DNA from: Devosia sp. SD17-2
Lineage (GTDB): Bacteria > Pseudomonadota > Alphaproteobacteria > Rhizobiales > Devosiaceae
Direction of reading: 5' to 3'
Assembly: GCF_029201565.1 (NCBI RefSeq)
Contig: NZ_CP104002.1
Span: 2,993,001 to 3,057,000 of the forward strand
DNA: 64,000 nt
Shown: piece by piece, positions 18,515 to 26,865 of the stretch
How the letters are laid out: every line of letters begins with the position of its first letter
Position numbering within the stretch: position 1 is the first letter of the stretch
Made by a program: the position numbers and the translations under genes
The notes under the pieces: model-generated
What the model saw: the letters and a program-made list of their open reading frames with translations, nothing else
The model's database searches: none
What the model was told of the DNA's origin: nothing

Positions 18515-19459
18515 ATGGTAAAAGCGATCAATCAGCTTCGCCCGAAATTCACCACCAATGCCGACGGCTCCGATGCCGTGATCATTATGCATGAGCTGGT
18601 GGGCGAAGAGGACGGCCCCACGATCGGTATCTCGGCTGCCATCCACGGCAATGAGAACACCGGTTCGCAGGCAATCCTGGAACTGTTCCGCGTGCTCAAG
18701 GACATGTCGATCAAGGGCCGCATCCTGCTGCTGCCGGTGGCGAACCCGACCGCATTCGCCTTCAACGAACGCTATTCGACCATCGACAAGGTCGACCTCA
18801 ACCGCCAGTTCCCGGGCAATCCGAATGGTACGCACAGCCAGCAGCTGGCCCATGCGCTGACCAATGAGTTCCTCAACAAGATCGACGTGCATATCGATCT
18901 GCATTCGGGCACCGACCGCCCGACTGTAGACTATGTCTACATCTGGAATGACGAGCGCCTGTCGCGCGCCTTCGGCTCGAAGGTTCTTTACCGTCCGGTG
19001 GAAAACAAGCAGGGCACCGTTTTCGGCGGCACGACCAAGACCGTAACGATCGACACCCGCAACATCCCCGTTGCCGTGATCGAATTGGGCGGCGGTATTG
19101 TCGACCAGACCGGCTACGTCAAGCAGACGGTCGATGGCGTGCTTAACATGCTCAAGACAACCGGCACCATCGCCGGCGAACCTTGGGAAAACCCCAAGCA
19201 GATCGTGGTCACCGAGCTGGCCGGCGTCCGTCCGACCCAGGGCGGCTGGATCGAAACGCTGGCTCCCGCGAACGGCGAGATCATCAAGGGCGGCGAGCTG
19301 CTGGGCCGCGTGGTCAGCCCGTACAATTTCGAAGTGCTCGAAGAGATCAAAACCCCGTTCGAGAACGGCATCATGATCATGCAGCACCTCACGCGCAACC
19401 TCGTCCACTCGGGCGACTATGCGTACATGATCGGTAACCTCGACGGCGCTACCGACTGA
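18515..19459 (+). CDS. Succinylglutamate desuccinylase/aspartoacylase-like zinc deacylase
   Basis: A 314-residue M14-related amidohydrolase (AstE/AspA family). The zinc site is visible as H44-x-x-E47 in AAIHGNENTGS and H130 in HIDLHSG, with the family's substrate-binding Asn-Arg in DLNRQFPG (~96-97). The C-terminal beta region contains a biotinyl-like hairpin (APANGEIIKGGELLGRVVSP). Enzymes of this family remove an acyl group from N-acyl amino acids. It lies 16 bases behind the permease gene and ahead of the ATPase genes, so it belongs to the transport operon and likely works on an imported N-acylated compound. The exact acyl group and amino acid are unknown. Confidence 0.88.
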   Translation: MVKAINQLRPKFTTNADGSDAVIIMHELVGEEDGPTIGISAAIHGNENTGSQAILELFRVLKDMSIKGRILLLPVANPTAFAFNERYSTIDKVDLNRQFPGNPNGTHSQQLAHALTNEFLNKIDVHIDLHSGTDRPTVDYVYIWNDERLSRAFGSKVLYRPVENKQGTVFGGTTKTVTIDTRNIPVAVIELGGGIVDQTGYVKQTVDGVLNMLKTTGTIAGEPWENPKQIVVTELAGVRPTQGGWIETLAPANGEIIKGGELLGRVVSPYNFEVLEEIKTPFENGIMIMQHLTRNLVHSGDYAYMIGNLDGATD

Positions 19460-19506
19460 GTGAGCACGAATCTGGCCTGCCCCGGCCGGTAAAGGAGACG
19501 ACGGCG

Positions 19507-20508
19507 ATGAGCCAGACAAGCGCAACGCAAAAAGCGGCAATCGAGGTGTCCGATCTCAATATCGAGATCAGAGGCGCCCAAGGCTCATTCGCCGTTGTCT
19601 CAGACATGAGCCTTTCGGTGCATCCGGGTGAAACTCTCTGCATCGTGGGCGAAAGCGGTTGTGGCAAATCCATGACTGCGCTGTCGCTGCTGCGCCTGCT
19701 GCCCGAGGCGGCACGCGTTACCAGCGGAAAAATGCTGATCGATGGCCAGGATTTCCTGGCCATGGGCCAGCGCGAGGTCGAGCAGTTCCGCGGCGAGAAG
19801 ATCGCCATGATCTTCCAGGAGCCGCTGACCGCACTCAACCCGGTGCTGCGCATTGGCGAACAGATCGCCGAAGCCGTGCGCGCCCATCGCAAGTGCACCC
19901 ACCGCGAAGCCGATCAGCGCGCCATCGACGTGCTGCGTCTGGTGCAGATGCCCGACCCGGAACGTCGCGCCAAGCAGTTCCCGCATGAGCTTTCGGGCGG
20001 CATGCGCCAGCGCGCCATGATCTCGCTGGCTCTCGCCTGCGACCCCAGCATTATCATCGCCGATGAGCCGACCACCGCGCTCGACGTGACTATTCAAGCC
20101 CAGATCCTGGGGCTGATCTCTGATCTGCAGAAGCGGCTCGGGACGGCTCAGATCCTCATCACCCACGACCTCGGCGTGGTGTCCGAAGTCGCCGACCGCG
20201 TCATCGTGATGTACGCCGGTCGCAAAGTCGAAGAAGCCAGCATTTATGACCTCTTCGACAATCCACTTCACCCGTACACCGTTGGCCTGATGGGCGCGGT
20301 GCCCGGCGCGGGCGCCTCCTCGCAGGAGGGCGATCGCCTCGCCGATATTGCGGGTACGGTTCCTGCGCTCTGGGACCTGCCCAAGGGCTGTGCCTTTGCG
20401 CCCCGTTGCCCCAACGCCTCGGCGCGATGCCTCGAGGAACGTCCCCCATTCGAGGAAAAACGCCCCGGCCACTGGGCCGCTTGCTGGGAGCACGATGATG
20501 CAGCCTGA
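19507..20508 (+). CDS. Dpp-type ABC transporter ATPase, DppD-like (first set)
   Basis: A 333-residue cytoplasmic ATPase. Walker A is GESGCGKS (~52-59), the Q-loop lies in IFQEPLTALNP, the signature in LSGGMRQRAMIS and Walker B in IIIADEPTTALD. The C-terminal oligopeptide-transporter extension holds the Cys cluster expected for an iron-sulfur site (CAFAPRCPNASARC). A good AAGGAG site precedes ATG 19507. The end overlaps the start of the DppF-like gene, consistent with coupled translation of the ATPase heterodimer. Confidence 0.94.
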   Translation: MSQTSATQKAAIEVSDLNIEIRGAQGSFAVVSDMSLSVHPGETLCIVGESGCGKSMTALSLLRLLPEAARVTSGKMLIDGQDFLAMGQREVEQFRGEKIAMIFQEPLTALNPVLRIGEQIAEAVRAHRKCTHREADQRAIDVLRLVQMPDPERRAKQFPHELSGGMRQRAMISLALACDPSIIIADEPTTALDVTIQAQILGLISDLQKRLGTAQILITHDLGVVSEVADRVIVMYAGRKVEEASIYDLFDNPLHPYTVGLMGAVPGAGASSQEGDRLADIAGTVPALWDLPKGCAFAPRCPNASARCLEERPPFEEKRPGHWAACWEHDDAA

Positions 20509-21472
20509 TCAAACGCCACTTCTCAGCGTCGAGAACCTGCAGGTCCATTTCCCTATCCGTGGCGGCGTCCTCCAGCGCCAGATCGGCTCGGTGAAGGCCG
20601 TCGACGGCATCAGCTTTTCGCTCAATCGCGGCGAGACACTAAGCCTTGTGGGCGAGAGCGGATGCGGCAAGTCCACAACAGGCCTCGCGCTCATGGGGCT
20701 GGTCAAGCCGACTGGCGGTAAGGTCGAATTCGACGGCCTGGCTATCAAGAGCTTCAATCGCACCGCGCTGAAATCCTATCGTCGGCGCATGCAGATCGTC
20801 TTCCAGGACCCGTTCTCCTCGCTCAATCCGCGCCAGCGCGTCCGGGATATCATTCGAGCGCCACTCGATATTCATAAGGTGGGTACGCGCGAAGAACGCG
20901 AGGCGCGCGTCGCCGAGCTGATGCAGCGCGTGGGCCTGCGTCCCGATCAGGCCGACAGCTTTGCGCACCAGTTCTCCGGCGGCCAGCGCCAGCGCATCGG
21001 TATCGCCCGCGCTCTGGCGTTGAACCCGGACGTTATCGTCTGCGATGAGCCCGTGTCGGCGCTGGACGTGTCGGTACAGGCCCAGATCCTCAACCTGCTG
21101 AGCGATCTGCAGCGTGACCTTGGCGTTTCCTACCTCTCAATCTCGCACGATCTTGGTGTGGTGGAATTCATCTCGCACCGTGTGGCTGTGATGTATCTGG
21201 GCAAGATCGTCGAGATCGCGCCCAAGAAGACAATCTTCTCGACACCGCTCCACCCCTATACCGAGCTACTGATGCGCTCGGCGCCGTCGCGCGACCCGCG
21301 CAAGCGACACAGTTTCAGCGCGACAAATGACGACATCCCGAGCGCCACGCGCAAGCCGAGCGGCTGCCCGTTCCATACGCGCTGCCCGCTGGCGACCGAT
21401 CTTTGCAAGACGACCGAACCCGCTCTCACCGCGCGTGAAGACGGTCAGCTTGTCGCCTGTCACCACCGCTGA
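20495..21472 (+). CDS. Dpp-type ABC transporter ATPase, DppF-like (first set)
   Basis: A 325-residue cytoplasmic ATPase. Start at ATG 20495 (tandem ATG ATG), overlapping the preceding gene by 14 bases. Walker A is GESGCGKSTTG, signature FSGGQRQRIGIARAL, Walker B VIVCDEPVSALDVSVQAQ and the H-loop ISHDLGVVEFISHR. The C-terminal Cys segment is present as CPFHTRCPLATDLC. It completes a full five-gene Dpp-type importer. Confidence 0.94.
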   Translation: MMQPDQTPLLSVENLQVHFPIRGGVLQRQIGSVKAVDGISFSLNRGETLSLVGESGCGKSTTGLALMGLVKPTGGKVEFDGLAIKSFNRTALKSYRRRMQIVFQDPFSSLNPRQRVRDIIRAPLDIHKVGTREEREARVAELMQRVGLRPDQADSFAHQFSGGQRQRIGIARALALNPDVIVCDEPVSALDVSVQAQILNLLSDLQRDLGVSYLSISHDLGVVEFISHRVAVMYLGKIVEIAPKKTIFSTPLHPYTELLMRSAPSRDPRKRHSFSATNDDIPSATRKPSGCPFHTRCPLATDLCKTTEPALTAREDGQLVACHHR

Positions 21473-21480
21473 GAACCGAT

Positions 21481-22713
21481 ATGACCAAGACCATCATTTT
21501 TACAGGCGGCCGTATTCTTGATGCCGAAGCAGGCGAACTGCGCGACGGGCTCGATGTTCAGGTCGAGGGCAATCGCATCGCCGCGATCGGAGCCGCACTG
21601 CCCCGCCCTGCCGACGCAGAGATCATCGATCTTTCCGGCAAGACGCTCATGCCGGGCCTCATCGACTGCCACGTCCATATCGTGGCCGAGACGCTCGATC
21701 TCTGGGGCAATATGATTGCCCCGAGCTCGCTGTCCGCCCTGCGCTCGGCACGGGTGATGGATGAAGCGCTGATGCGCGGCTTTACAACGCTGCGCGATCT
21801 GGGCGGTGCCGACTACGGTCTGGTGCTGGCCGTCGAAGAAGGTCTCATCGACGGCCCACGCCTCGTCATCTGTGGCAAGGGCCTGACCACGACAGGCGGC
21901 CACGCCGATCTGCGCAAGCGCACGGACGACCGCCCCGGAATCTTGTCCGAACGCCTCGGCTCTATGGGTCTCATCGTCGATGGCGTCGACAATGTGCGCG
22001 CCGCCTGCCGGACAATGATCAAGGAAGGCGCCAACTTCATCAAGGTGATGGCCAACGGCGGCGTGTCCTCCCCCAACGATCCGATCCATTCCATCCAGTA
22101 CTCTCGCGAAGAGATTGCGGCCATGGTGGAAGAGGCGGACAATGCCGGTCTCTATGTCTCGGCCCACGTCTATACCGACAAGGCCATCCGCCGCTGCGTC
22201 GAGCTTGGCGTGCATTCGCTCGAGCATTGCAATCTTATCGAGCCCGAGACCGCAAAGCTTGCTGCTGAAAAGGGCTGTATCGCCGTGCCGACGCTCGTCG
22301 CCTATGATGCCCTCGCTATTGAAGGCGAGGCACTGGGACTTGGTGCCACCGAGTTTTCCAAGATCGAGACTGTGCGCAGCGGTGGCCTTCGCTCGCTCGA
22401 GATCATGCGTGACGCCGGCTTGCCCATGGCCTTCGGCTCGGACCTCCTGGGTCAGCTTCGCAAGTATCACTGCATGGAGTTTGAGCTGTTGGCAAAGGTG
22501 CTGAGCCCGGCTGAGATCATCCGCTCCGCCACGACAATCGGCGCGCGTCTCTGCCAGCTTGAGGGACAGGCCGGCATCATCGCCGAAAATGCCTATGCGG
22601 ACCTGCTGGTGATTGACGGCAATCCACTCGAGGACATTACCTTGTTGCAGGACGACGGCGCGCACATGTCGCTCATCATGGCCAATGGCAAGGTGGTGAA
22701 GCACACGCACTAG
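21481..22713 (+). CDS. Metal-dependent amidohydrolase (imidazolonepropionase/Xaa-Pro dipeptidase-like)
   Basis: A 410-residue cytosolic amidohydrolase-superfamily enzyme. An N-terminal beta sandwich leads into the barrel with H64-V-H66 (GLIDCHVH). FIKVMANGG offers the bridging carboxylated Lys, SAHVYT and HSLEHCN two further His ligands, and FGSD the catalytic Asp. This arrangement matches the binuclear group annotated as imidazolonepropionase-like hydrolases and Sgx-type prolidases, which act on Xaa-Pro or N-acyl dipeptides. It starts 8 bases after the DppF-like gene and is in the same operon, so it is a candidate for the main hydrolytic step after uptake. Confidence 0.88.
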   Translation: MTKTIIFTGGRILDAEAGELRDGLDVQVEGNRIAAIGAALPRPADAEIIDLSGKTLMPGLIDCHVHIVAETLDLWGNMIAPSSLSALRSARVMDEALMRGFTTLRDLGGADYGLVLAVEEGLIDGPRLVICGKGLTTTGGHADLRKRTDDRPGILSERLGSMGLIVDGVDNVRAACRTMIKEGANFIKVMANGGVSSPNDPIHSIQYSREEIAAMVEEADNAGLYVSAHVYTDKAIRRCVELGVHSLEHCNLIEPETAKLAAEKGCIAVPTLVAYDALAIEGEALGLGATEFSKIETVRSGGLRSLEIMRDAGLPMAFGSDLLGQLRKYHCMEFELLAKVLSPAEIIRSATTIGARLCQLEGQAGIIAENAYADLLVIDGNPLEDITLLQDDGAHMSLIMANGKVVKHTH

Positions 22714-22762
22714 CCCGCCATTCGATAGCCCGTCAGGGCACGGCCAAGGAGAAGGCGAGGCA

Positions 22763-23185
22763 ATGAGCCAAGCGAGCAAGACGGAACCGGCACGGCCGGC
22801 GTTGACGCCGGTCGCAATTCTCGCGGGTTTTGCGGTGCTGCTGGGATTTCAGCTGGCGGGCGAAACCCTTGTCGTCGCGACACGGCTCGTCCTGCCGTCT
22901 TTCGCCTTCCCAGGGCCGGTGGCGGGCATGCTGCTGCTGCTTGGTTTTCTCGTGCTGCGCAAAACGCTCGATGCCAGCACCAACGCGGTGTCCACTGGCC
23001 TGATCGGGGTCCTGTCCCTGCTCTTCGTGCCTTCGGCGGTCGGGGTGATCCAGTATGGCGGCGTCCTTGTCGACTGGGGCGGACCACTGCTCCTGGCAGT
23101 TGTGCTCTCGACGCTCGCCACCCTGCTGGTGACTGTTTTCACGTTCCTCTGGATCGCCAAGCTGACCGGAAAGCAGTCGTCATGA
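22763..23185 (+). CDS. lrgA: LrgA/CidA-family small membrane protein
   Basis: A 140-residue membrane protein with four predicted helices and an AAGGAG site before ATG 22763. It matches LrgA/CidA/YohJ-type proteins (LPSFAFPGPVAGMLLLLGFLVL). These partner with LrgB; the pair is described as holin-like in staphylococci, but as a pyruvate or glycolate/glycerate transporter in Bacillus and plant plastids. It lies 50 bases after the amidohydrolase gene, which favours a metabolite-transport role here over a lytic one. Confidence 0.85.
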   Translation: MSQASKTEPARPALTPVAILAGFAVLLGFQLAGETLVVATRLVLPSFAFPGPVAGMLLLLGFLVLRKTLDASTNAVSTGLIGVLSLLFVPSAVGVIQYGGVLVDWGGPLLLAVVLSTLATLLVTVFTFLWIAKLTGKQSS

Positions 23186-23898
23186 GCGGCATCAGCACGA
23201 TCTGGGTCTATCTCAACACCAGCCCCCTGCTTTGGCTAGCAGTGACGATCGCAGCATTTCTGATCGCTCATGTCGTGGGCAAAAAGCTGGGCGGCTCGCC
23301 TCTGGCCAACAGCGTTCTCATCGCAGGGGCGATCATCATCACGCTGCTCCTGGTTTCGGGCACACCCTATACGACCTATTTCGAAGGCGCGCAGTTCGTC
23401 CACTTCCTGCTTGGCCCGGCAACCGTGGCGCTGGCGGTGCCGCTCTTTAAAAATCTCGACAAGGTCAAACCCGTCCTCCTGCCGATGGCCGGCGCCCTGG
23501 TTGCAGGCTCGCTGACCGCCATTGGCAGCGCCGTGGCCATTGTCGCCGCTTTCGGAGCGCCAGCCGAGATCATTGCCTCAATCGCCCCGAAATCGACCAG
23601 CGCGCCAATCGCCATGGAACTGGCGCGCAGCCTTGGCGGCGTCCCGTCACTGGCCGCGGTCCTTGTTATTCTCACCGGCATCACGGGTGCTGTGATCGTC
23701 ACCCCGTTGATGAACGCCCTTCGCATCAGGAACTTCGCGGCCCGCGGATTTGCGGTCGGGGTCGCCTCCCATGGAATCGGCACGGCCCGGGCCTTCCAGG
23801 TCAATGATGTCGCCGGCGCGTTCGCCGGTATCGCGATGGCCCTCAACGGTGCGCTCACCAGCCTTTTGGTGCTCGTCTGGAGCCTCTTGCTCGGCTGA
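23182..23898 (+). CDS. lrgB: LrgB-family membrane protein
   Basis: A 238-residue integral membrane protein with about six to seven helices; its ATG overlaps the lrgA stop. The conserved LrgB stretches are present: FLLGPATVALAVPLFKN and the SIAPKSTSAPIAMELARSLGG segment, plus ASHGIGTARAF. It forms the LrgAB complex in the inner membrane. A GGGGC/GCCCC stem directly after the stop may end the operon. Confidence 0.9.
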   Translation: MSGISTIWVYLNTSPLLWLAVTIAAFLIAHVVGKKLGGSPLANSVLIAGAIIITLLLVSGTPYTTYFEGAQFVHFLLGPATVALAVPLFKNLDKVKPVLLPMAGALVAGSLTAIGSAVAIVAAFGAPAEIIASIAPKSTSAPIAMELARSLGGVPSLAAVLVILTGITGAVIVTPLMNALRIRNFAARGFAVGVASHGIGTARAFQVNDVAGAFAGIAMALNGALTSLLVLVWSLLLG

Positions 23899-24232
23899 GG
23901 GGCCGCTGAGCGCCCCTTACCCCCCACCTTCCGAGTAGCGAGACGCGTCAAAATTTGACCGTCCGGAAAATTTTCCACGTCCTATTGGAATAAAAGAGGG
24001 GTTTACTTCGTATACGAACGACGCGTCGCGACGGTTCGTATAGTCCCGCGATTCCAGCCACTTAGGTTTGTCGACGCACCATGGGCCGATCCCTGGAAGT
24101 AAATTTCGCGATTGTGAGCGAGTGAAAACAGCAATGATCGATTGATTTGGCACAAAAACTGGGCTCTCGTGTGGAACAAGCCTCCCATGAATTCAGCGAG
24201 GAGGTCGATGCTCAGGAACGGAGAGAACATTG
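23899..24232 (+). promoter_or_regulatory. Control region of second Dpp operon with three palindromes
   Basis: A 334-base non-coding stretch before the second binding-protein gene. It holds three perfect inverted repeats: GTCAAA-A-TTTGAC at 23947-23959, GGAAAATTTTCC at 23965-23976, and 9-bp arms TATACGAAC (24011-24019) and GTTCGTATA (24034-24042) around a 14-base spacer. The base composition drops here compared with flanking genes. The third looks like an operator for a dimeric regulator. No regulator gene lies beside it, so the GntR protein at 12830 or a remote factor may act here. Confidence 0.55.
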
Positions 24233-25810
24233 ATGCAAAAGTCACTTGCCCGCATTACCGCGGTGCTTATCACCTCGACAGTGCTTGTCGGCGTGGCCAA
24301 CGCCGAGACCATCCGCTGGGCGCGTTCTTCTGATGCGCTGACGCTGGATCCTCATTCCCAGAACCAGGGAAACACGCACACCCTCGCACATCATATCTAT
24401 GAGACGCTGCTTGGCCGCGACAATGACGGCAGCCTGACACCGCGCCTCGCGACCGAATACGCCCTCAAGGAAGGCGATCCGACCGTCTGGGTCTTCAAGC
24501 TGCGTGAAGGCGTGAAGTTCCACAACGGCAACGACTTCACCGCCGAAGACGTCGTCTATTCGATCGAACGCGCCAAGAGCGAGTTCTCGAACATGAAGCA
24601 GCTGCACGCCGAAGTGGAATCGGTGACGGCAGTCGACGACTATACCGTCGAGTTCCAGATGACCGGCCCTGCGCTGATCTATCCGAACAACCTCACCAAC
24701 ACCTTCATCATGGACAAGACCTGGTCGGACGAGAACGATCTCGCCGTCGTCCAGGATTTCGCCAGCGGCGCCAGCAACTACTCCGTGCTGAACACCAACG
24801 GCACCGGCCCCTACACCCTGACTTCGCGCGAAGTCGACGTGAAGACCGTGCTCGACTACAACGAAGGTTGGTGGGGCGATAAGCCTGCCGTCGACAAGAT
24901 CGAATATCTCACCATCGCCGATGCCCAGACCCGTATCTCGGCTCTGCTCTCGGGCGAAATCGATATCGTCCAGGACGTGCCGCCGCAGGATATCGAGCGC
25001 CTCAGCAACACCGATGGCTTCAAGGTCGAAATCGGCCCTGAAAACCGCTTCATCTATTTCGGCTACCGCTTTGGCGATGAGCCGCTGAAGTCCTCGAACA
25101 TCACGGACAGCAACCCGTTCAACAATCCGCTGGTCCGCGAAGCCATGGAACTCGTGCTCGATCGCGATGCGATCAAGCAGGTCGTCATGCGCGGTCAGTC
25201 GATCCCGACCGGCATCCCGAACCCTCCGTTCGTGAACGGCTGGACTCCCGAGCTTGACGCCTATCCGAAGCCCGACGTGGAAAAGGCAAAGGCCCTCATG
25301 GTCGAAGCCGGCTATCCTGATGGCTTCACCGTCACCCTCGACACGCCGAACAACCGCTATGTGAACGACGAAGCCATCTCCACGGCCTATGTCGGCATGC
25401 TCGGCCAGATCGGCATCCAGGTGACGCTGGCATCGCGCCCTGTCGCCGAGCACAGCCCGATCATCCTCGCCAACAACTCGGACTTCTATCTCCTCGGTTG
25501 GGGCGTTCCGACATTCGACAGCGCCTATGTCTTTAACGACCTGATCCACTCCAAAACGGATCTGCACGGCACCTACAACGTCGGCCTCTACACCAATCCT
25601 GAGCTGGACGAGAAGATCATCGCCCTCGGCACCATGGACGACATCGCAGCGCGCGACGCGACCATCGCCGAAATCTGGGAAGTCGTGAAGGCTGACCGCG
25701 TTCTTATGCCGGTCCACAATCAGGTCCTTGCCTATGCAATGCGTGACGGCGTGACCCTGGCTGTTCAGCCAGAGAACCAGCCGAACATGACCACGGTCAC
25801 TTTCGACTAA
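24233..25810 (+). CDS. Peptide-type ABC transporter substrate-binding protein (second Dpp set)
   Basis: A 525-residue periplasmic SBP_bac_5 protein. ATG 24233 follows a GGAGAGAA site; a TTG directly before it is in frame. The signal peptide ends ...VGVANA|ET. Mature sequence features include IRWARSSDALTLDPHSQNQGNTHTL and FKLREGVKFHNGNDFTAEDVVYSIERAK. Sequence similarity to the first binding protein (13855) is only family-level, so the two systems probably see different ligands. It is followed by a strong hairpin with a U-run before the permease gene. Confidence 0.93.
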   Translation: MQKSLARITAVLITSTVLVGVANAETIRWARSSDALTLDPHSQNQGNTHTLAHHIYETLLGRDNDGSLTPRLATEYALKEGDPTVWVFKLREGVKFHNGNDFTAEDVVYSIERAKSEFSNMKQLHAEVESVTAVDDYTVEFQMTGPALIYPNNLTNTFIMDKTWSDENDLAVVQDFASGASNYSVLNTNGTGPYTLTSREVDVKTVLDYNEGWWGDKPAVDKIEYLTIADAQTRISALLSGEIDIVQDVPPQDIERLSNTDGFKVEIGPENRFIYFGYRFGDEPLKSSNITDSNPFNNPLVREAMELVLDRDAIKQVVMRGQSIPTGIPNPPFVNGWTPELDAYPKPDVEKAKALMVEAGYPDGFTVTLDTPNNRYVNDEAISTAYVGMLGQIGIQVTLASRPVAEHSPIILANNSDFYLLGWGVPTFDSAYVFNDLIHSKTDLHGTYNVGLYTNPELDEKIIALGTMDDIAARDATIAEIWEVVKADRVLMPVHNQVLAYAMRDGVTLAVQPENQPNMTTVTFD

Positions 25811-25824
25811 TTTCCGTCAATCCA

Positions 25825-25869
25825 GAGCCGCCGCGCGGAGAGTCCATCTCCCGCGGCGGCTCCATTTTT
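25825..25869 (+). terminator. Attenuating terminator between binding protein and permease genes
   Basis: Perfect 11-bp arms GAGCCGCCGCG (25825-25835) and CGCGGCGGCTC (25852-25862) enclose a second small stem GGAGA/TCTCC, followed by CATTTTT. Read-through must supply the permease genes, so this likely keeps the binding protein in excess. Confidence 0.75.
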
Positions 25870-25880
25870 AAGGGGGCGTC

Positions 25881-26861
25881 ATGCTCGCCTTCATTGCCCG
25901 ACGACTCGTGCAATCCGTCATCGTCATGCTGGTCGTGGCGTTCATCGCATTCCTGGTGTTCCGCTATGTCGGCGACCCGCTCGCCGCGCTGCTCAGTCAG
26001 GACGCCAAGCAGGCTGACTACGACGCTGCACGCGAACGACTGGGCCTCGACCAGCCCTTCTACATGCAATTCTTTGCCTTCGTGTCCAACGCACTGCAGG
26101 GCCAGTTCGGCATCTCCTATCGGCTTCAGCAACCTGTGAGCCAGCTGATCCTCGAGCGCCTTCCGGCCACGATCGAACTTGCCTTCGCCTCTTCGATCAT
26201 CGCCCTGGTTGGCGGGGTTTTCCTGGGCATCTATACCGCCCTTCGCCAGCGGACGTTCTCAACTGGCGTGATCATGACCCTGTCGCTCATCGGGGTGTCG
26301 CTGCCGACCTTCCTCATCGGCATTGGCCTCATCTATGTTTTTGCCGTTGAGCTGAAGTGGCTGCCGTCCTTCGGGCGTGGCGAGGTGATCCAGTTGGGCT
26401 GGTGGCGCACGGGCCTGCTGACGCAATCCGGTCTCCGTTCGCTGATCCTGCCGGCAATCACCCTGTCGCTTTTCCAGCTGACGCTGATCATGCGTCTTGT
26501 TCGTGCGGAAATGCTCGAAGTGATGCGGACCGACTACATCCGCTTTGCCAAGGCGCGTGGCCTGTCCAATCGCGCGATCAACTTCGGCCATGCGCTCAAG
26601 AACACCATGGTGCCGGTCATTACCATTACCGGCCTGCAGCTCGGCTCGGTTATCGCCTTCGCGATCATCACTGAAACCGTTTTCCAATGGCCAGGTGTCG
26701 GATCGCTGTTCGTCAACTCGGTGGCCGCGGTCGACGTACCAGTGATGGCCGCCTATCTGGTCTTCGTGGCGCTCATCTTCGTCGTCATCAACCTCATCGT
26801 TGACATCCTTTATTTCATCGTCGATCCGCGCCTGCGCGACGGCGTCAGAGCCGGGAAGTAG
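25881..26861 (+). CDS. Dpp-type ABC transporter permease, DppB-like (second set)
   Basis: A 326-residue inner-membrane permease with about six helices and a purine-rich AAGGGGG site before ATG 25881. It starts MLAFIARRLVQSVIVMLVVAFIAFLVF, typical of DppB, and carries the coupling motif RFAKARGLSNRAINFGHALKNTMVPVITITG. It is partner to the following DppC-like protein. It lies only 11 bases downstream of the attenuating terminator. Confidence 0.93.
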   Translation: MLAFIARRLVQSVIVMLVVAFIAFLVFRYVGDPLAALLSQDAKQADYDAARERLGLDQPFYMQFFAFVSNALQGQFGISYRLQQPVSQLILERLPATIELAFASSIIALVGGVFLGIYTALRQRTFSTGVIMTLSLIGVSLPTFLIGIGLIYVFAVELKWLPSFGRGEVIQLGWWRTGLLTQSGLRSLILPAITLSLFQLTLIMRLVRAEMLEVMRTDYIRFAKARGLSNRAINFGHALKNTMVPVITITGLQLGSVIAFAIITETVFQWPGVGSLFVNSVAAVDVPVMAAYLVFVALIFVVINLIVDILYFIVDPRLRDGVRAGK

Positions 26862-26865
26862 CATC

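Noticed and set aside
22763-23898. lrgAB read as a phage-type holin system
   Set aside because: No phage genes or endolysin are near; the operon context is catabolic, and LrgAB relatives are known metabolite transporters.
24242-25717. 491-codon frame on minus strand opposite the second binding-protein gene
   Set aside because: Mirror-frame artefact; the plus-strand product is a textbook SBP_bac_5 protein with signal peptide.
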